A stretch of 64,000 bases of DNA, from NCBI RefSeq assembly GCF_000196795.1, contig NC_014259.1, positions 3,968,001-4,032,000 on the forward strand, written 5' to 3'. Of the stretch, positions 34,824 through 45,221 are shown one piece after another (within the stretch, counting starts at the first letter, position 1; each line of letters begins with the position of its first letter). Position numbers and translations under genes: made by a program. The DNA is from Acinetobacter oleivorans DR1. Lineage in GTDB: Bacteria; Pseudomonadota; Gammaproteobacteria; Pseudomonadales; Moraxellaceae. A model generated the notes under the pieces. The model saw only the letters and a program-made list of their open reading frames with translations, was not told where the DNA came from and searched no databases.

Positions 34824-35375
34824 ATGAATGTTATTGCTGGATTCCAAAACAATTTTTCAGAAGTCCTATATACCAAATTTAAAAGTTACCGCTACAAGGT
34901 ATTTGTTGAACATTTGGGTTGGGAGTTGAACTGTCCAAATAATGAAGAACTAGATCAATTTGATAAAATCGATACAGCTTACGTCGTCGCTCAAGATAGA
35001 GAATCCAATATTATTGGCTGTGCCAGACTACTACCCACGACTCAGCCCTATTTACTGGGTGAAATATTTCCTCAATTAATGAATGGAATGCCTATTCCTT
35101 GCTCACCAGAAATTTGGGAATTATCAAGATTTTCAGCCGTAGATTTCTCAAATCCGCCGACCTCTGCTAATCAAGCAGTGTCATCCCCAGTCTCTATTGC
35201 AATTCTGCAAGAAGCGATCAACTTTGCAAGAAAACAAGGTGCCAAACAACTCATTACGACCTCACCTCTTGGGGTAGAGCGGTTATTACGTGCCGCGGGT
35301 TTTCGCGCCCATCGTGCCGGACCGCCAATGATTATCGATGGATATGCTATGTTTGCATGCTTGATTGAAGTTTAG
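34824..35375 (+). CDS. abaI: LuxI-type acyl-homoserine-lactone synthase AbaI
   Basis: Makes N-acyl-homoserine lactone from S-adenosylmethionine and acyl-ACP; the Acinetobacter product is mainly 3-hydroxy-dodecanoyl-HSL. The 183-residue chain has the invariant residues of the family: RYKVFVEHLGWEL (Arg, Phe, Trp), the DQFD block, GCARLLPTTQPYLL, and EIWELSRFSAVD with the Glu and Arg. The frame opens at GTG 34809, but ATG 34824 gives the known N-terminus MNVIAGF. It is followed by the tRNA-like remnant and a terminator. Confidence 0.95.
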   Translation: MNVIAGFQNNFSEVLYTKFKSYRYKVFVEHLGWELNCPNNEELDQFDKIDTAYVVAQDRESNIIGCARLLPTTQPYLLGEIFPQLMNGMPIPCSPEIWELSRFSAVDFSNPPTSANQAVSSPVSIAILQEAINFARKQGAKQLITTSPLGVERLLRAAGFRAHRAGPPMIIDGYAMFACLIEV

Positions 35376-35398
35376 TTTGCTAAATCAAAGTCTAAGAA

Positions 35399-35458
35399 TT
35401 GGTGACATAGCAAAGATGAAGGTCTTAAGCCCGAATCTCGTTTGACTCGCTAAATTTC
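35399..35458 (+). pseudogene. Decayed tRNA-Gly-like remnant
   Basis: This stretch aligns by eye with the 3' two thirds of the tRNA-Gly genes at 16.2 kb: AATTGGTGA for AGTTGGTAGAG, then AAGGT, CGAATCTCGTTT for CGAGTCTCGTTT, CTCGCT for CCCGCT and the AAATTT after the tRNA end. The T-arm and acceptor are damaged and the anticodon region is lost, so it cannot be functional. It is directly followed by a near-copy of the tRNA-Gly terminator. Confidence 0.6.
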
Positions 35459-35490
35459 AAAAGCCCTAGTCAAAAGATTAGGGCTTTTCT
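35459..35490. terminator. Terminator after abaI, near-copy of the tRNA-Gly terminator
   Basis: AAAAGCCCTAGTC, loop, GATTAGGGCTTTT. The stem is almost the same as at 16407-16438. It can end abaI on the plus strand and the MHS transporter operon on the minus strand. Confidence 0.85.
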
Positions 35491-35514
35491 TTATTTGAAG
35501 ATTCAAACTGAATA

Positions 35515-36876
35515 TTAAGACTGCTCAGTAATTTTGGTTTTCAAATTTAATTCTGATTTCTTATGGTAAGCCTCATCAGTTTTAGTCTGCCAATCACGTG
35601 GCATAAATGAAGTCGATATGATCGCAACGATAGCCATAGATCCAATATAAATCATAATTAAATAAGGATTACCCTGCCCGATACTTAAAAGTTTGGTCGC
35701 AATTAACGGTGCTAAACCACCACCAAGCACCCCAGCCAACTGTACCGAAATTGAGATTCCGCTATATCGAATTTCTGCCGGAAATTGACGGGCAAAAAGC
35801 TGAGCTTGTGGTGCGTACATAATGGGAAAGACCACGCCAATTGCTAAAACAATTGCTGTCCAGACTAATACTGGGTCTTTTGTGTTGAGCATGGTGAAAA
35901 ATGGGTAGCAATAAAGTGCCAATATGCATAAACCAAACATGAACATATTGCGTTGACCCACTTTATCTGACAAATGTCCACATAACGGTGTCATAAATAG
36001 GATGACTATTGCACCACAAATGGTAGCAAACAAAATGTCTTGGCGTGCGATCCCAAGTTGTGCAGTGGTATAAGCCAAGGTAAAAGTTGAAGCAATATAG
36101 AACCATGCATTCTCGGCAGCACGCGCTAAAATGATAGTGATGAGTTGCTTTGGATGGTTTTTAAAAACTTGTAAGGCAGGAACTTTGACTTCTTCAGACT
36201 GTTGTTTTACTTTTTCGAAATCTGGTGACTCAGGTACTTTCACTCGAATGTACCAACCTACTGCGAGTAAAATAATGCTGGCAAGAAACGGTAAACGCCA
36301 CCCCCAGCTAAACAGTGCTTGTTCAGGTAATAACGACACCAGTCCTAATGCAATTGAGGCTAGCATTAAACCGCCACCTGTACTGGCTTGAGGTAAACTT
36401 CCCCAGAACCCTTTACCACCTTCGGGTGCGTGTTCAACGGCCATAAGCACAGCACCGCCCCATTCACCGCCCATTGCCATCCCTTGAATGAATCGTAAGA
36501 CAACCAAACAAATTGCTGCCCAGTAACCAATTGATTCGTAAGTTGGTAATAAGCCAATCAGTACTGTTGGAATACCCATGAGCATCAGAGTCAACAGCAA
36601 CATCGATTTACGGCCAATCTTGTCACCAAAGTGACCAAAGACTAAGCCGCCTAATGGTCTCCCAATAAACCCAACGGCATAGGTGGCAAATGCAGCGAGC
36701 ACGCCAGTAAGTGCGTCTAGATTTGGGAAAAATAGCTTATTAAAAATGAGTGCCGCCGCCGCACCGTAAATAAAAAAGTCATACCATTCAATGGTGGTAC
36801 CGACCATGCTAGAGATGCCTGCTAATCGATGTGACGACTTTTTAGTATTTGAACCGTTTCCATGTATTGATTGCAT
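35515..36876 (-). CDS. MFS transporter, metabolite:H+ symporter (MHS) type
   Basis: A 453-residue twelve-helix transporter of the MHS/ShiA-ProP group. Marks are GTTIEWYDFFIYG in the first helix, the loop GHFGDKIGRKSMLLLTL, RFIQGMAMGGEWGGA and GHLSDKVGQRNM. The start is moved from 36945 to ATG 36876, where AAAGGATATT precedes a normal N-terminus. It is last of the valine/isobutyrate operon on the same strand, so it probably imports a branched short carboxylate such as isobutyrate or 3-hydroxyisobutyrate; inference from context only. Confidence 0.88.
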   Translation of the reverse strand: MQSIHGNGSNTKKSSHRLAGISSMVGTTIEWYDFFIYGAAAALIFNKLFFPNLDALTGVLAAFATYAVGFIGRPLGGLVFGHFGDKIGRKSMLLLTLMLMGIPTVLIGLLPTYESIGYWAAICLVVLRFIQGMAMGGEWGGAVLMAVEHAPEGGKGFWGSLPQASTGGGLMLASIALGLVSLLPEQALFSWGWRLPFLASIILLAVGWYIRVKVPESPDFEKVKQQSEEVKVPALQVFKNHPKQLITIILARAAENAWFYIASTFTLAYTTAQLGIARQDILFATICGAIVILFMTPLCGHLSDKVGQRNMFMFGLCILALYCYPFFTMLNTKDPVLVWTAIVLAIGVVFPIMYAPQAQLFARQFPAEIRYSGISISVQLAGVLGGGLAPLIATKLLSIGQGNPYLIMIYIGSMAIVAIISTSFMPRDWQTKTDEAYHKKSELNLKTKITEQS

Positions 36877-36996
36877 CGTAATATCCTTTTTAGATTTTCT
36901 TGTTTTATCTTTTTTATGCTTATGACCAGCCCTGACCATAAGCATTTTCAGGTCTCGCTTTATCTCCTTAAGCTTTTTATGTTTTTGTAATGCGAT

Positions 36997-38022
36997 TTAG
37001 TTCAATTTTTCTAAAATTGGCTCAAATTTCGAATTACGTTCTTGCCACTGTGGTTGTTTATCTTTATCGACAATGAGAGCACGCACACCTTCAATAAAGT
37101 CACCATGCTCAAACCAGATATCCTGTAAATCACGTTCAAGCTGCATACACTGCGGTAAAGAAAGCCCACGGCCTAAATGTTGCAGTTTCAAACTGGTTTG
37201 TTTGGCTATAAATGAGCGCTGCTGCAAAATACTGAGCATCTTACTTGCCCAAGCTTTTAAGCTTTCATCTTTTTCATTTTCAAGACTTTGCTCGATTTCA
37301 TCTAAATGCTGATATCCGAAGTGTTTACGAATACCTTCTGCCAATTGTTTGAGCTCACTTTCAGCAGGACGAGTAATAAATCGGGTAATGATGTGTTCAA
37401 TTCCCTCTTTAGTTAAACTTGGCGCTTCAACGAGAGCATCTTGCAAAGCTTGTAACTGCTCGCTTGGCACATGATAGTCAATTAAATCGAGATAAAGCGC
37501 ATCGCTACTGCTGATCTGCTCACCCGTAATTGCCATATAAACACCAATATCATCAAGACGAGAAAGGAAATGCGTTGCGCCAACGTCTGGGAAAAAACCA
37601 ATCGCTGTTTCAGGCATGGCAAATCTAGATTTTTCGCTGCTCACCACAATGTGACAAGCCTGAGCCAAGCCAAAACCGCCACCTAATACATAGCCATCAA
37701 GTACAACAATGACTGGCTTTGCATATTCACGTAGTACATTCAACATTTTATATTCGGCACTAAAGTAGCCTTTGTAGTCGGCCGTGCCATTTTTATAACT
37801 GTCGTAGAGATAGCGGATATCGCCACCTGCACAGAAGGCTTTTGGGCTATTTGATTTGATTAAAACGGCCTGAATACCAGCATCATTTCGCCACAGTTCC
37901 AATTGGGCACCAATACTTTTAATCATGTCTAACGACAATGCATTGAGATGAGTCACACGGTCTAAGGTAATAATGCCGAGCTTACCTTGTTGCTCAATCA
38001 TTAAGTGATTTTCTGTATTCAT
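36997..38022 (-). CDS. 3-hydroxyisobutyryl-CoA hydrolase (enoyl-CoA hydratase/isomerase family)
   Basis: A crotonase-fold enzyme of 341 residues, the length typical of HIBYL-CoA hydrolases rather than hydratases (about 260). The N-terminal oxyanion-hole sequence AFCAGGDIRYLYDSYKNG and the second block DGYVLGGGFGLAQACHIV, with MPETAIGFFPDVGATHFLSRL, are characteristic. It releases free 3-hydroxyisobutyrate from its CoA ester in valine breakdown, feeding MmsB. It follows the enoyl-CoA hydratase gene by 12 bp. Confidence 0.92.
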   Translation of the reverse strand: MNTENHLMIEQQGKLGIITLDRVTHLNALSLDMIKSIGAQLELWRNDAGIQAVLIKSNSPKAFCAGGDIRYLYDSYKNGTADYKGYFSAEYKMLNVLREYAKPVIVVLDGYVLGGGFGLAQACHIVVSSEKSRFAMPETAIGFFPDVGATHFLSRLDDIGVYMAITGEQISSSDALYLDLIDYHVPSEQLQALQDALVEAPSLTKEGIEHIITRFITRPAESELKQLAEGIRKHFGYQHLDEIEQSLENEKDESLKAWASKMLSILQQRSFIAKQTSLKLQHLGRGLSLPQCMQLERDLQDIWFEHGDFIEGVRALIVDKDKQPQWQERNSKFEPILEKLN

Positions 38023-38034
38023 TTTATTGATCTC

Positions 38035-38808
38035 TTATTGATTTTTAAAATTTGCCTTTCGTTTTTCAACAAAAGCCTGCATTCCTTCTTTTTGGTCAAA
38101 TGTTGCAAATATTGAATGGAACATACGTCTTTCAAAACGCAAGCCTTCAGTAAGGTTTACTTCAAAAGCTCGGTTGATGGTTTCTTTAAGCATCATGTTT
38201 GCAGTTAAAGATCGTGCCGCAATTTTTTCAGCTGCTTGCAAGGTTTGTTCAAGTAATTCTTCTTTGCTAAACACACGTGCGACTAAACCACTTTGCTCTG
38301 CTTCTACAGCGCCCATTTGACGAGCGGTAAAACACATTTCCATTGCTTTAGCTTTACCAATGGCATGTGTTAAGCGTTGTGTGCCACCAATACCCGGAAT
38401 TACCCCTAAGGTGACTTCAGGTAAGCCAAACTTGGCGTTGTCAGCACAATAAATAAAGTCACACATAAGCGCCAATTCACAGCCACCACCTAACGCATAG
38501 CCACTCACCGCTGCAATTAGAGGTTTACGGCGCTGTGCAATTCGGTCTGCAAGATGGAAAAAGTCATCAAAATAAATATCAGGAAACGCTAAATCAGCCA
38601 TTTCTTTAATGTCTGCACCTGCGGCAAAAGCTTTTTCAGAACCTGCCAATACCATGCAGCCAATTTCGCGGTCTTTTTCGAGCTGATCTAATGCCTGATT
38701 AATTTCACTAATTAATTCGCTGTTTAAAGCATTGAGCGCTTGAGGGCGATTTAATGTAATCAGTCCAACCCCATTACGCTTTTCTAATAAAATACTTTGC
38801 CACTGCAT
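38035..38808 (-). CDS. Enoyl-CoA hydratase (methacrylyl-CoA hydration)
   Basis: A crotonase of 257 residues with AFAAGADIKEM, ALGGGCELALMCDFIYC and FGLPEVTLGVIPGIGGTQRL, the last containing the Glu/Gly active-site region. In this operon it should hydrate methacrylyl-CoA to 3-hydroxyisobutyryl-CoA. It is transcribed with the dehydrogenase gene before it (21-bp gap). Confidence 0.92.
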   Translation of the reverse strand: MQWQSILLEKRNGVGLITLNRPQALNALNSELISEINQALDQLEKDREIGCMVLAGSEKAFAAGADIKEMADLAFPDIYFDDFFHLADRIAQRRKPLIAAVSGYALGGGCELALMCDFIYCADNAKFGLPEVTLGVIPGIGGTQRLTHAIGKAKAMEMCFTARQMGAVEAEQSGLVARVFSKEELLEQTLQAAEKIAARSLTANMMLKETINRAFEVNLTEGLRFERRMFHSIFATFDQKEGMQAFVEKRKANFKNQ

Positions 38809-38829
38809 TATTTATTCCTTGTTCTGATT

Positions 38830-39957
38830 TTATAGACTACGTGCGATGACTAAACGCTGGATATCACTTGTGCCTTCGTAAATTTGACAAATACGCGCAT
38901 CACGATAAATGCGTTCAATTGGGAAATCTCTGAGATAGCCATAGCCACCAAACACTTGTAGCGCACTCGAGCACACACGCTCAGTCATTTCTGAAGCAAA
39001 TAACTTGGCCATTGACGCTTCGTTGAGACACGGTTGACCTGCTTCTTTTAAACGCGCAGCGTAGTGAACCAGTTGTCTCGCTGCTTCAATTTCAGTTGCC
39101 ATGCTAGCAAGGCGAAAAGCGATGGTTTGATGCTCAAAAATTGGTTTTCCAAAAGTAATACGCTCTTTGGCATAGCGAGTCGCTTCTTCGAGCGCCGCAC
39201 GTGCTAGACCAACTGCTTGTGCTGCAATACCAATACGGCCACCTTCCAAATTGGCAAGAGCGATTTTCAAGCCCTCACCTTCTTTGCCAAGCATGAGGCT
39301 TTTATGAATGCGCACATCGGTCAGAGCAATCTGACACGTATCTGAAGCATGCAGACCTAGTTTTTCTTCAACACGAATCACTTCATAACCCGGCGTTTCA
39401 CGTGGGACTAAAAATGCACTAATGCCCTTTTTACCCGCGCTCGGATCAGTCACTGCAAACACAATAATGACACCTGCATTATCACCCGAGGTAATAAACT
39501 GCTTGGCACCATTTAAAATGTAATCATCGCCATCTTTCACCGCTCGGGTTTTAAGAGCTGCCGCATCTGAGCCAGTATGTGGTTCGGTTAAAGCAAAAGC
39601 GCCGATCATTTCACCTTGCGCCAAAGGTTTTAAAAAACGCTCTTTTTGCTCATCAGTACCAAATTTTAAAATAGGCACACAGCCAACCGAGTTATGTACA
39701 CTCATGATGGTTGAGGTTGCGCCATCTGCTGCCGCAACTTCTTCGAGGGCTAGTACATAGGCTAAGTTACCCGTGTCAGAACCACCCCATTGCTCTGAAA
39801 CAAGCATACCCATAAAACCGAGTTGCCCCATTTGAGCCAATGTATCTTTTGGGAATGTCCCGTCTCGATCCCAATCGCTGGCATTAGGCTTAATTTGTTC
39901 TTGGGCGAAACTTTTCGCCATATCACGAATGAGTAATTGTTCTTCGGTAAATTGCAT
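38830..39957 (-). CDS. Isobutyryl-CoA dehydrogenase (acyl-CoA dehydrogenase)
   Basis: A standard 375-residue acyl-CoA dehydrogenase. FAD and substrate motifs are [17 protein letters not shown], the middle block [17 protein letters not shown] and the C-terminal [20 protein letters not shown], with catalytic Glu in [10 protein letters not shown]. Its place between the ligase and the hydratase in a valine operon supports isobutyryl-CoA as substrate, giving methacrylyl-CoA. Confidence 0.9.
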   Translation of the reverse strand: MQFTEEQLLIRDMAKSFAQEQIKPNASDWDRDGTFPKDTLAQMGQLGFMGMLVSEQWGGSDTGNLAYVLALEEVAAADGATSTIMSVHNSVGCVPILKFGTDEQKERFLKPLAQGEMIGAFALTEPHTGSDAAALKTRAVKDGDDYILNGAKQFITSGDNAGVIIVFAVTDPSAGKKGISAFLVPRETPGYEVIRVEEKLGLHASDTCQIALTDVRIHKSLMLGKEGEGLKIALANLEGGRIGIAAQAVGLARAALEEATRYAKERITFGKPIFEHQTIAFRLASMATEIEAARQLVHYAARLKEAGQPCLNEASMAKLFASEMTERVCSSALQVFGGYGYLRDFPIERIYRDARICQIYEGTSDIQRLVIARSL

Positions 39958-39968
39958 TGTTATTTCCT

Positions 39969-41618
39969 TTACCCTGCTTTAGCTTGTTGTTTAGCAATTT
40001 CTTGATTACGCAATAAAAAGCGCTGAATTTTACCACTTGGAGTTTTAGGTAATTCACTCACAAATTCAACTAAACGTGGGTACGCATGTGCAGAAAGTCG
40101 TCTTTTAACAAATTGGCTGAGTTGTTCAGCAAGTGCATCTGAAGGTTGAGCATCCGTAGCTAAAATTACAAATGCCTTAACCACTTCGGTACGGTCTGGG
40201 TCAGGCACACCAATCACTGCGGCCTCAACCACTGCATCATGTTCAAGCAAAGCACTTTCTACATCGAATGGCCCAATCCGATAACCCGATGTGGTGATTA
40301 CATCATCACTACGACCAACAAAGCTCATGCTGCCATCGGCATGTAACTCGGCAGTGTCGCCAGTTAAATAGTAATGACCAACAAATGGTGATTTTCGGCT
40401 TTCTTTATAGCCACCAAACCACATCATTGGAGACTGGCTAATGTCGACTGCTAAAATTCCTGGTGTGTCTGGTGGAAGTTCTTCACCTTGTTCATTGACA
40501 ATCGCAACACGGTAGCCCGGACTTGGGAAACCTGCTGAACCGGCATGAATTTCATGTTTTAAACCATGATGATTACACACCACCATGCCTACTTCAGTTT
40601 GCCCATAGTGATCATAAATCGGAGCATCAAGCATTTGTTTAAACCAGCGAATCACTTCTGGGTTAAGCGGCTCGCCTGCGCTGCTCACCACACGGAACTG
40701 CCCTCTTAACGGCGCCATTTGTGCTGGATCAGCTGCCATCATCATGCGGTAAGCAGTCGGAGCACCTGCCAAGTTGTTGATTTTATAATCTTTCACAATT
40801 TGACATAGGCTATCTGTACTGAAACCACCTTCATAGAACAAAGTAGCGTGGCCCAAGAATAACGGCCCAGTAATCGCGTAGTACAAACCATACGCCCAAC
40901 CCGGATCGGCGATATTCCAGAATGAATCTTCTTCGGTTAAACCAATGGCATCTTGCATATATCGACCAAAGGCAATCAGTGCTTTTAATGGCACTTCCAA
41001 GGGTTTAGCAGGACCTGTAGTGCCTGAAGTAAACATGAGTAAGAAAGGATCTTGGATGCTATGCATAACCAAATCACATTGATCGGACTGCTGCTTCACT
41101 TCATTCCAAAAGTTAAAATCACCTGCTTTAAGCGGAGTACCTTGTGCGTCGGCGACAGTCACAATTGCAGGGCAATTTTCAATTTCATCAAGCTTGCTAC
41201 GGTTGCCAACATCGGTCACCACCAGCTTGCTTTGTGCAAGCTGAATACGGTGCTCAATCGCTTTTGGGCCAAATGCAGTAAATAGTGGTTGATAGACGGC
41301 ACCAATTCGCCAAGCTGCAAAAATCGTCACGATCAATTCAGGTGTTCTTGGTAATAGACCTGAAATACGGTCACCTGCTTTCACACCTTGTGATTTTAAA
41401 AAGTTAGCAAATTGACTCGACCATTCCTTTAATTCACGGAAAGTATATTGCTCTTTTCGTCCGTCTTTTCCTTGCCAATACAGCGCAATTTTGTCGCCAT
41501 CTGCATGTCGATCACAGCATTCATAACAAGCATTTAAGGCATCAAGTGAACCTGATAACATGTGTTTTGCAGCACTTTCCAAATCGAAAGTCTGTGCAGC
41601 ATTTTGATAATCCATCAT
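39969..41618 (-). CDS. Acyl-CoA synthetase (AMP-forming), probably for isobutyrate or a related short acid
   Basis: An ANL-superfamily ligase of 549 residues. Core motifs are [17 protein letters not shown], the substrate region [61 protein letters not shown] and the catalytic lysine in [11 protein letters not shown]. It resembles medium- or short-chain acyl-CoA synthetases more than acetyl-CoA synthetase. In this operon it likely activates isobutyrate so the pathway can run from the free acid; inference. The frame starts with two Met codons (41618 and 41615). Confidence 0.87.
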   Translation of the reverse strand: MMDYQNAAQTFDLESAAKHMLSGSLDALNACYECCDRHADGDKIALYWQGKDGRKEQYTFRELKEWSSQFANFLKSQGVKAGDRISGLLPRTPELIVTIFAAWRIGAVYQPLFTAFGPKAIEHRIQLAQSKLVVTDVGNRSKLDEIENCPAIVTVADAQGTPLKAGDFNFWNEVKQQSDQCDLVMHSIQDPFLLMFTSGTTGPAKPLEVPLKALIAFGRYMQDAIGLTEEDSFWNIADPGWAYGLYYAITGPLFLGHATLFYEGGFSTDSLCQIVKDYKINNLAGAPTAYRMMMAADPAQMAPLRGQFRVVSSAGEPLNPEVIRWFKQMLDAPIYDHYGQTEVGMVVCNHHGLKHEIHAGSAGFPSPGYRVAIVNEQGEELPPDTPGILAVDISQSPMMWFGGYKESRKSPFVGHYYLTGDTAELHADGSMSFVGRSDDVITTSGYRIGPFDVESALLEHDAVVEAAVIGVPDPDRTEVVKAFVILATDAQPSDALAEQLSQFVKRRLSAHAYPRLVEFVSELPKTPSGKIQRFLLRNQEIAKQQAKAG

Positions 41619-41695
41619 ATCTTTTCCCTCAGTCCGGATTTGTTGTTATTCACGACAGGGTTTAATGTGTTTAAAGCCATCCTTTGGCTTTACCG

Positions 41696-42586
41696 TTACG
41701 CCTCTTGTGGTAGGTATTGCTGAATAATGCTCGAAAAATCGAGATTGGCATTCCCGCGCATGCACATTTGCTGATAGAGCTGCTGTACCATGCCACCTAA
41801 TACAACTGGCTGTTTGACTTGGCCCGCGGCCTCTACAGCGAGTCCTAAATCTTTTAGCATCAGCTGAGTCGCAAAGCCGTCTTGGTAGCCTCGAGATGCT
41901 GGCGCATTTTCATTAATATGTGGCCATGGGTTACACACATCAGAGCTCCAGCAACGACCACTTGAAGTATTAATCACCCCTGCCAATGCTTGTGGGTCGA
42001 TGCCCAGCTTTACACCGAGTGCCATACCTTCAGCAACAGCGGCCATTGAAATACCTAAAATCAGGTTGTTGCAGATTTTGGCAATTTGACCTGCACCGAC
42101 ATCACCACAATGAACAATATTTTTGCCCATGTGGCTAAGTACAGGTTTCACTTCATTAAAGGTTTGCTCATCGGCACCTACCATGAAGGTTAGAGTTCCT
42201 GCTTGGGCACCAATGGTTCCACCTGAAACTGGTGCATCACAGATTTTAATATTTTTGTTTTGCGCAACAGTGGCAATGTCTTTAATGGTTTGTGGGTCAA
42301 TGGTACTGCTATCAATGCATAAGCTACCTGCTTTTAGCACTTCCAATACACCATTTTCACCCAAGTAAACTTCTTTAACGTGCTTGGCCGCAGGTAGCAT
42401 GCTAATGACCACATCAGCTTGTTTTGCTGCTGCCTGCGGGCTGTCGCATACTATGCCACCTGCCTCGGCGAAGTGCTGAATCGCAACTTCACTGAGGTCA
42501 TATCCATAAACATTGAGTCCGGCTTTAAGTAGGTTATGGGCCATTCTGCCGCCCATATTCCCTAGACCGATAAAGGCGATATTCAT
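41696..42586 (-). CDS. mmsB: 3-hydroxyisobutyrate dehydrogenase
   Basis: Oxidises 3-hydroxyisobutyrate to methylmalonate semialdehyde with NAD. The 296 residues have the Rossmann loop FIGLGNMGGRMAHNL, the substrate motif DAPVSGGTIGAQAGTLTFMVG and the catalytic lysine in GAGQIAKICNN. It lies 11 bp after mmsA in the same transcript. Confidence 0.95.
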   Translation of the reverse strand: MNIAFIGLGNMGGRMAHNLLKAGLNVYGYDLSEVAIQHFAEAGGIVCDSPQAAAKQADVVISMLPAAKHVKEVYLGENGVLEVLKAGSLCIDSSTIDPQTIKDIATVAQNKNIKICDAPVSGGTIGAQAGTLTFMVGADEQTFNEVKPVLSHMGKNIVHCGDVGAGQIAKICNNLILGISMAAVAEGMALGVKLGIDPQALAGVINTSSGRCWSSDVCNPWPHINENAPASRGYQDGFATQLMLKDLGLAVEAAGQVKQPVVLGGMVQQLYQQMCMRGNANLDFSSIIQQYLPQEA

Positions 42587-42597
42587 CCGTGATCCCC

Positions 42598-44115
42598 TTA
42601 ACGTAAACTAATGGTTGTATTTACACCGCCAACTTCATGGCTATCTTCAAACCAGCGACTGGTAATGGTTTTGGTTTGGGTATAGAACTGCACAGCTTGT
42701 TTGCCGTATGGTCCCAAATCACCAAGTTTTGAACCTCTTGAACCGGTAAAACTAAAGAACGGTACTGGCACAGGAATTGGAATGTTGATACCAACTTGAC
42801 CTACATCAATTAAGTTTTGGAAAGTACGTGCAATCGCGCCACTTTGTGTGAATAGACCTACACCATTACCAAATGGGTTGGCATTGATGAGTGCAATCGC
42901 TTCCTCAAGGGTGTCTACACAAATAATGGAAAGTACAGGGCCAAAGACTTCTTCTTTATAAATACGCATGTCGGTATTTACGCCACTAAAAATCGTTGCA
43001 CCTACAAAGTTGCCCGATTCATAGCCTTGGACTTGAACATCACGGCCATCGAGTAGTAACTCTGCCCCTTGCTCAACACCGCTATTAATTAAATCAAGCA
43101 CACGCGCTTTAGCACGTTTTGAAATGACTGGGCCAATGTCAGTATTTGGCTCATGGCCTGCGTTTACTTTTAAAGTCTTCGCTTTTTCAACTAATTCTTG
43201 AATCCACTGTTTACTTTCACCCACCATGACTGCAACCGACAGTGCCATACAGCGTTGCCCCGCTGCACCAAATGCTGCACCGACCAAGGCATTTAAGGTT
43301 TGCTCTTTATTGGCATCAGGCATAACAGCCACATGGTTTTTTGCACCCATCATTGACTGGACGCGTTTACCATGTTGTCCAGCAAGGTTATAAACATGCG
43401 TTCCAACAGCAGTTGAACCTACAAATGAAATCGCTTTAATATCTTTGTGTGTACACAGACGGTCAACCACTTCTTTACCACCATGCACAACGTTGAGCAC
43501 ACCTGCTGGAACCCCTGCTTGAATCGCAAGCTCAACCAGCATCATGGTTGATAACGGATCTTGTTCTGATGGTTTTAAGACAAATGTATTGCCACACACG
43601 ATTGCCATTGGGAACATCCAAAGTGGAATCATGGCAGGGAAGTTAAACGGCGTAATACCCGCACAGACACCCAAAGGTTGCTGCAAGGTATACGTGTCTA
43701 CACCACGCGCAACACCTTCAACATATTCACCCATTTGCAAAGTGCCTATTGAACACGCATGTTCAACCACTTCTAAACCACGTTGAATATCACCTTCTGC
43801 ATCTGCCAAGGTTTTGCCTTGTTCAGCCGTTAGTACTTGTGCAATTTCTTTCATGTTGGCACGGATCAAGTCTTGTAAGTTAAGCATGATGCGCATACGT
43901 GCCTGAATTGGGGTCTGACGCCAAGAAGCAAAAGCATCTTGTGCAGCTTGAATAGCAGCGTCAACTTCTTTAACCGTTGCAAATGGTACACGACCAATCA
44001 CTTCCTGAGTTGCAGGGTTAACAATGTCTTGCCATTCCTGTGTTTCAGATTCGATAAAATTTCCGTTAATGAGTAATTTAGCGGTTTCCAATTCGATTTT
44101 TTGGATTGTGTTCAT
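42598..44115 (-). CDS. mmsA: Methylmalonate-semialdehyde dehydrogenase (CoA-acylating)
   Basis: Converts methylmalonate semialdehyde to propionyl-CoA (CoA-acylating ALDH). The 505 residues show [34 protein letters not shown], the catalytic Cys in [11 protein letters not shown], and [18 protein letters not shown], which is specific to MMSDH. The frame extends to 44133, but ATG 44115 has a GGAGAGG ribosome binding site at the right distance. It is first gene of the valine operon, divergent from the LysR gene. Confidence 0.95.
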   Translation of the reverse strand: MNTIQKIELETAKLLINGNFIESETQEWQDIVNPATQEVIGRVPFATVKEVDAAIQAAQDAFASWRQTPIQARMRIMLNLQDLIRANMKEIAQVLTAEQGKTLADAEGDIQRGLEVVEHACSIGTLQMGEYVEGVARGVDTYTLQQPLGVCAGITPFNFPAMIPLWMFPMAIVCGNTFVLKPSEQDPLSTMMLVELAIQAGVPAGVLNVVHGGKEVVDRLCTHKDIKAISFVGSTAVGTHVYNLAGQHGKRVQSMMGAKNHVAVMPDANKEQTLNALVGAAFGAAGQRCMALSVAVMVGESKQWIQELVEKAKTLKVNAGHEPNTDIGPVISKRAKARVLDLINSGVEQGAELLLDGRDVQVQGYESGNFVGATIFSGVNTDMRIYKEEVFGPVLSIICVDTLEEAIALINANPFGNGVGLFTQSGAIARTFQNLIDVGQVGINIPIPVPVPFFSFTGSRGSKLGDLGPYGKQAVQFYTQTKTITSRWFEDSHEVGGVNTTISLR

Positions 44116-44239
44116 AACCTCTCCGTAGGCCATATTTTTATTGTGTTCAATTATTAGAAAATACTTCTTGATCGTATTTTCTTTATTCCAGTTTCAATTG
44201 AGACTAACAAAGAAAACTTTGACCACCAACGGAAATTCA

Positions 44240-44266
44240 TGCACGATTGTTGTGCAAATATGCACA
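44240..44266. promoter_or_regulatory. Overlapping inverted repeats, candidate LysR operator
   Basis: TGCAC (44240-44244) pairs with GTGCA (44252-44256), and TGTGCA (44251-44256) pairs with TGCACA (44261-44266) around AATA, so three half-sites lie in a row. The cluster is in the mmsA/LysR divergent gap, just before the LysR start. Confidence 0.55.
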
Positions 44267-44281
44267 AGGATGACAACAAAA

Positions 44282-45163
44282 ATGAAAGTGGATTGGGATC
44301 ATCTACATTTTTTTCTGGTTTTAGCTCGGACTAAAACATTGACCAACGCTGCGCGGATTATTGGTGTCGAGCACAGTACAGTAGCTAGACGGATTCAGGC
44401 ACTAGAACTTGCTTTGGGTACAACGCTGTTTAAGCGTGAAGCGACTGGTTATGAGTTGACACTCGAAGGTATGGCACTTGTTCCCCGAGTTGAGCAAATG
44501 GAACAAGCTTTCTTACAAATTGAGAAACCACATCAACCTTTGCAAGGTCGTGTGCGAATTGGCACACCTGAAGGTTTTGGCACTGCGTTTTTAGCCCGTT
44601 TACTGGCTGAGTTCTCTATTCAATATCCATTGCTGACCATCGACCTAATTCCAGTACCGAAAATGATTAAACTCTCCCACCGTGAGGCAGACATTGTGGT
44701 GTCAATTGATCGTCCTACGTCTGGACCCTACATCATTACGCGGTTATCAGACTATTGTTTAAAAATTTACGGCAGCCAAAACTATCTGGCGCAAAACCCA
44801 CCCATTCGTGGTTTAGAAGATTTAACCCAACACCGCTTTGTGAACTATATTGATGATCTGGTGTATAGCCCTGAACTGTACTGTTTAGAACGGTTACCCT
44901 TAAAGCTTAACGCGAACTTCCGTAGCAGCAGTATTTTAGCCCAACAAATTGCGGTGAGTGCTGGTGCAGGACTTGCGATTTTGCCCAAGTTTTTAGCAGA
45001 TGATAAACCAGAACTAGACGTCGTTTTAGAGCAGCAAGTTCGCTTTACTCATACCTTCTGGATGCTGACTTTTGTTGATTTACAGCATGAACCGCGCATT
45101 AAACTCGTCTGGGACTATTTGCGTAAACAAGCCGATAAATATCAGCATTTGTTGGTTGATTAA
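44282..45163 (+). CDS. LysR-family transcriptional regulator of the valine operon
   Basis: A LysR-type regulator of 293 residues. The N-terminal helix-turn-helix spans LHFFLVLARTKTLTNAARIIG and STVARRIQALE; the rest is the co-inducer domain (GRVRIGTPEGFGTAFLA, ending LVWDYLRKQADKY). The open frame begins at 44141, but ATG 44282 gives the family length, has AAGGA about 11 bp upstream, and leaves the inverted repeats at 44240-44266 as non-coding. Divergent from mmsA, so it probably controls that operon; inference. Confidence 0.88.
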   Translation: MKVDWDHLHFFLVLARTKTLTNAARIIGVEHSTVARRIQALELALGTTLFKREATGYELTLEGMALVPRVEQMEQAFLQIEKPHQPLQGRVRIGTPEGFGTAFLARLLAEFSIQYPLLTIDLIPVPKMIKLSHREADIVVSIDRPTSGPYIITRLSDYCLKIYGSQNYLAQNPPIRGLEDLTQHRFVNYIDDLVYSPELYCLERLPLKLNANFRSSSILAQQIAVSAGAGLAILPKFLADDKPELDVVLEQQVRFTHTFWMLTFVDLQHEPRIKLVWDYLRKQADKYQHLLVD

Positions 45164-45173
45164 AGAGTGTAAA

Positions 45174-45207
45174 TAAAAAAAGCCAATCACGGATGATTGG
45201 CTTTTTT
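45174..45207. terminator. Bidirectional terminator (copy A of duplicated unit)
   Basis: AAAAAAGCCAATCA, loop CGGA, TGATTGGCTTTTTT, between the LysR gene and the convergent permease. The stem is nearly the same as the terminator at 46989-47018. Confidence 0.92.
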
Positions 45208-45221
45208 GAAATTAGTAATAA

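Noticed and set aside
44141..44281. Extended N-terminus of the LysR regulator
   Set aside because: It would code through an operator-like inverted-repeat cluster and make the protein longer than the family.
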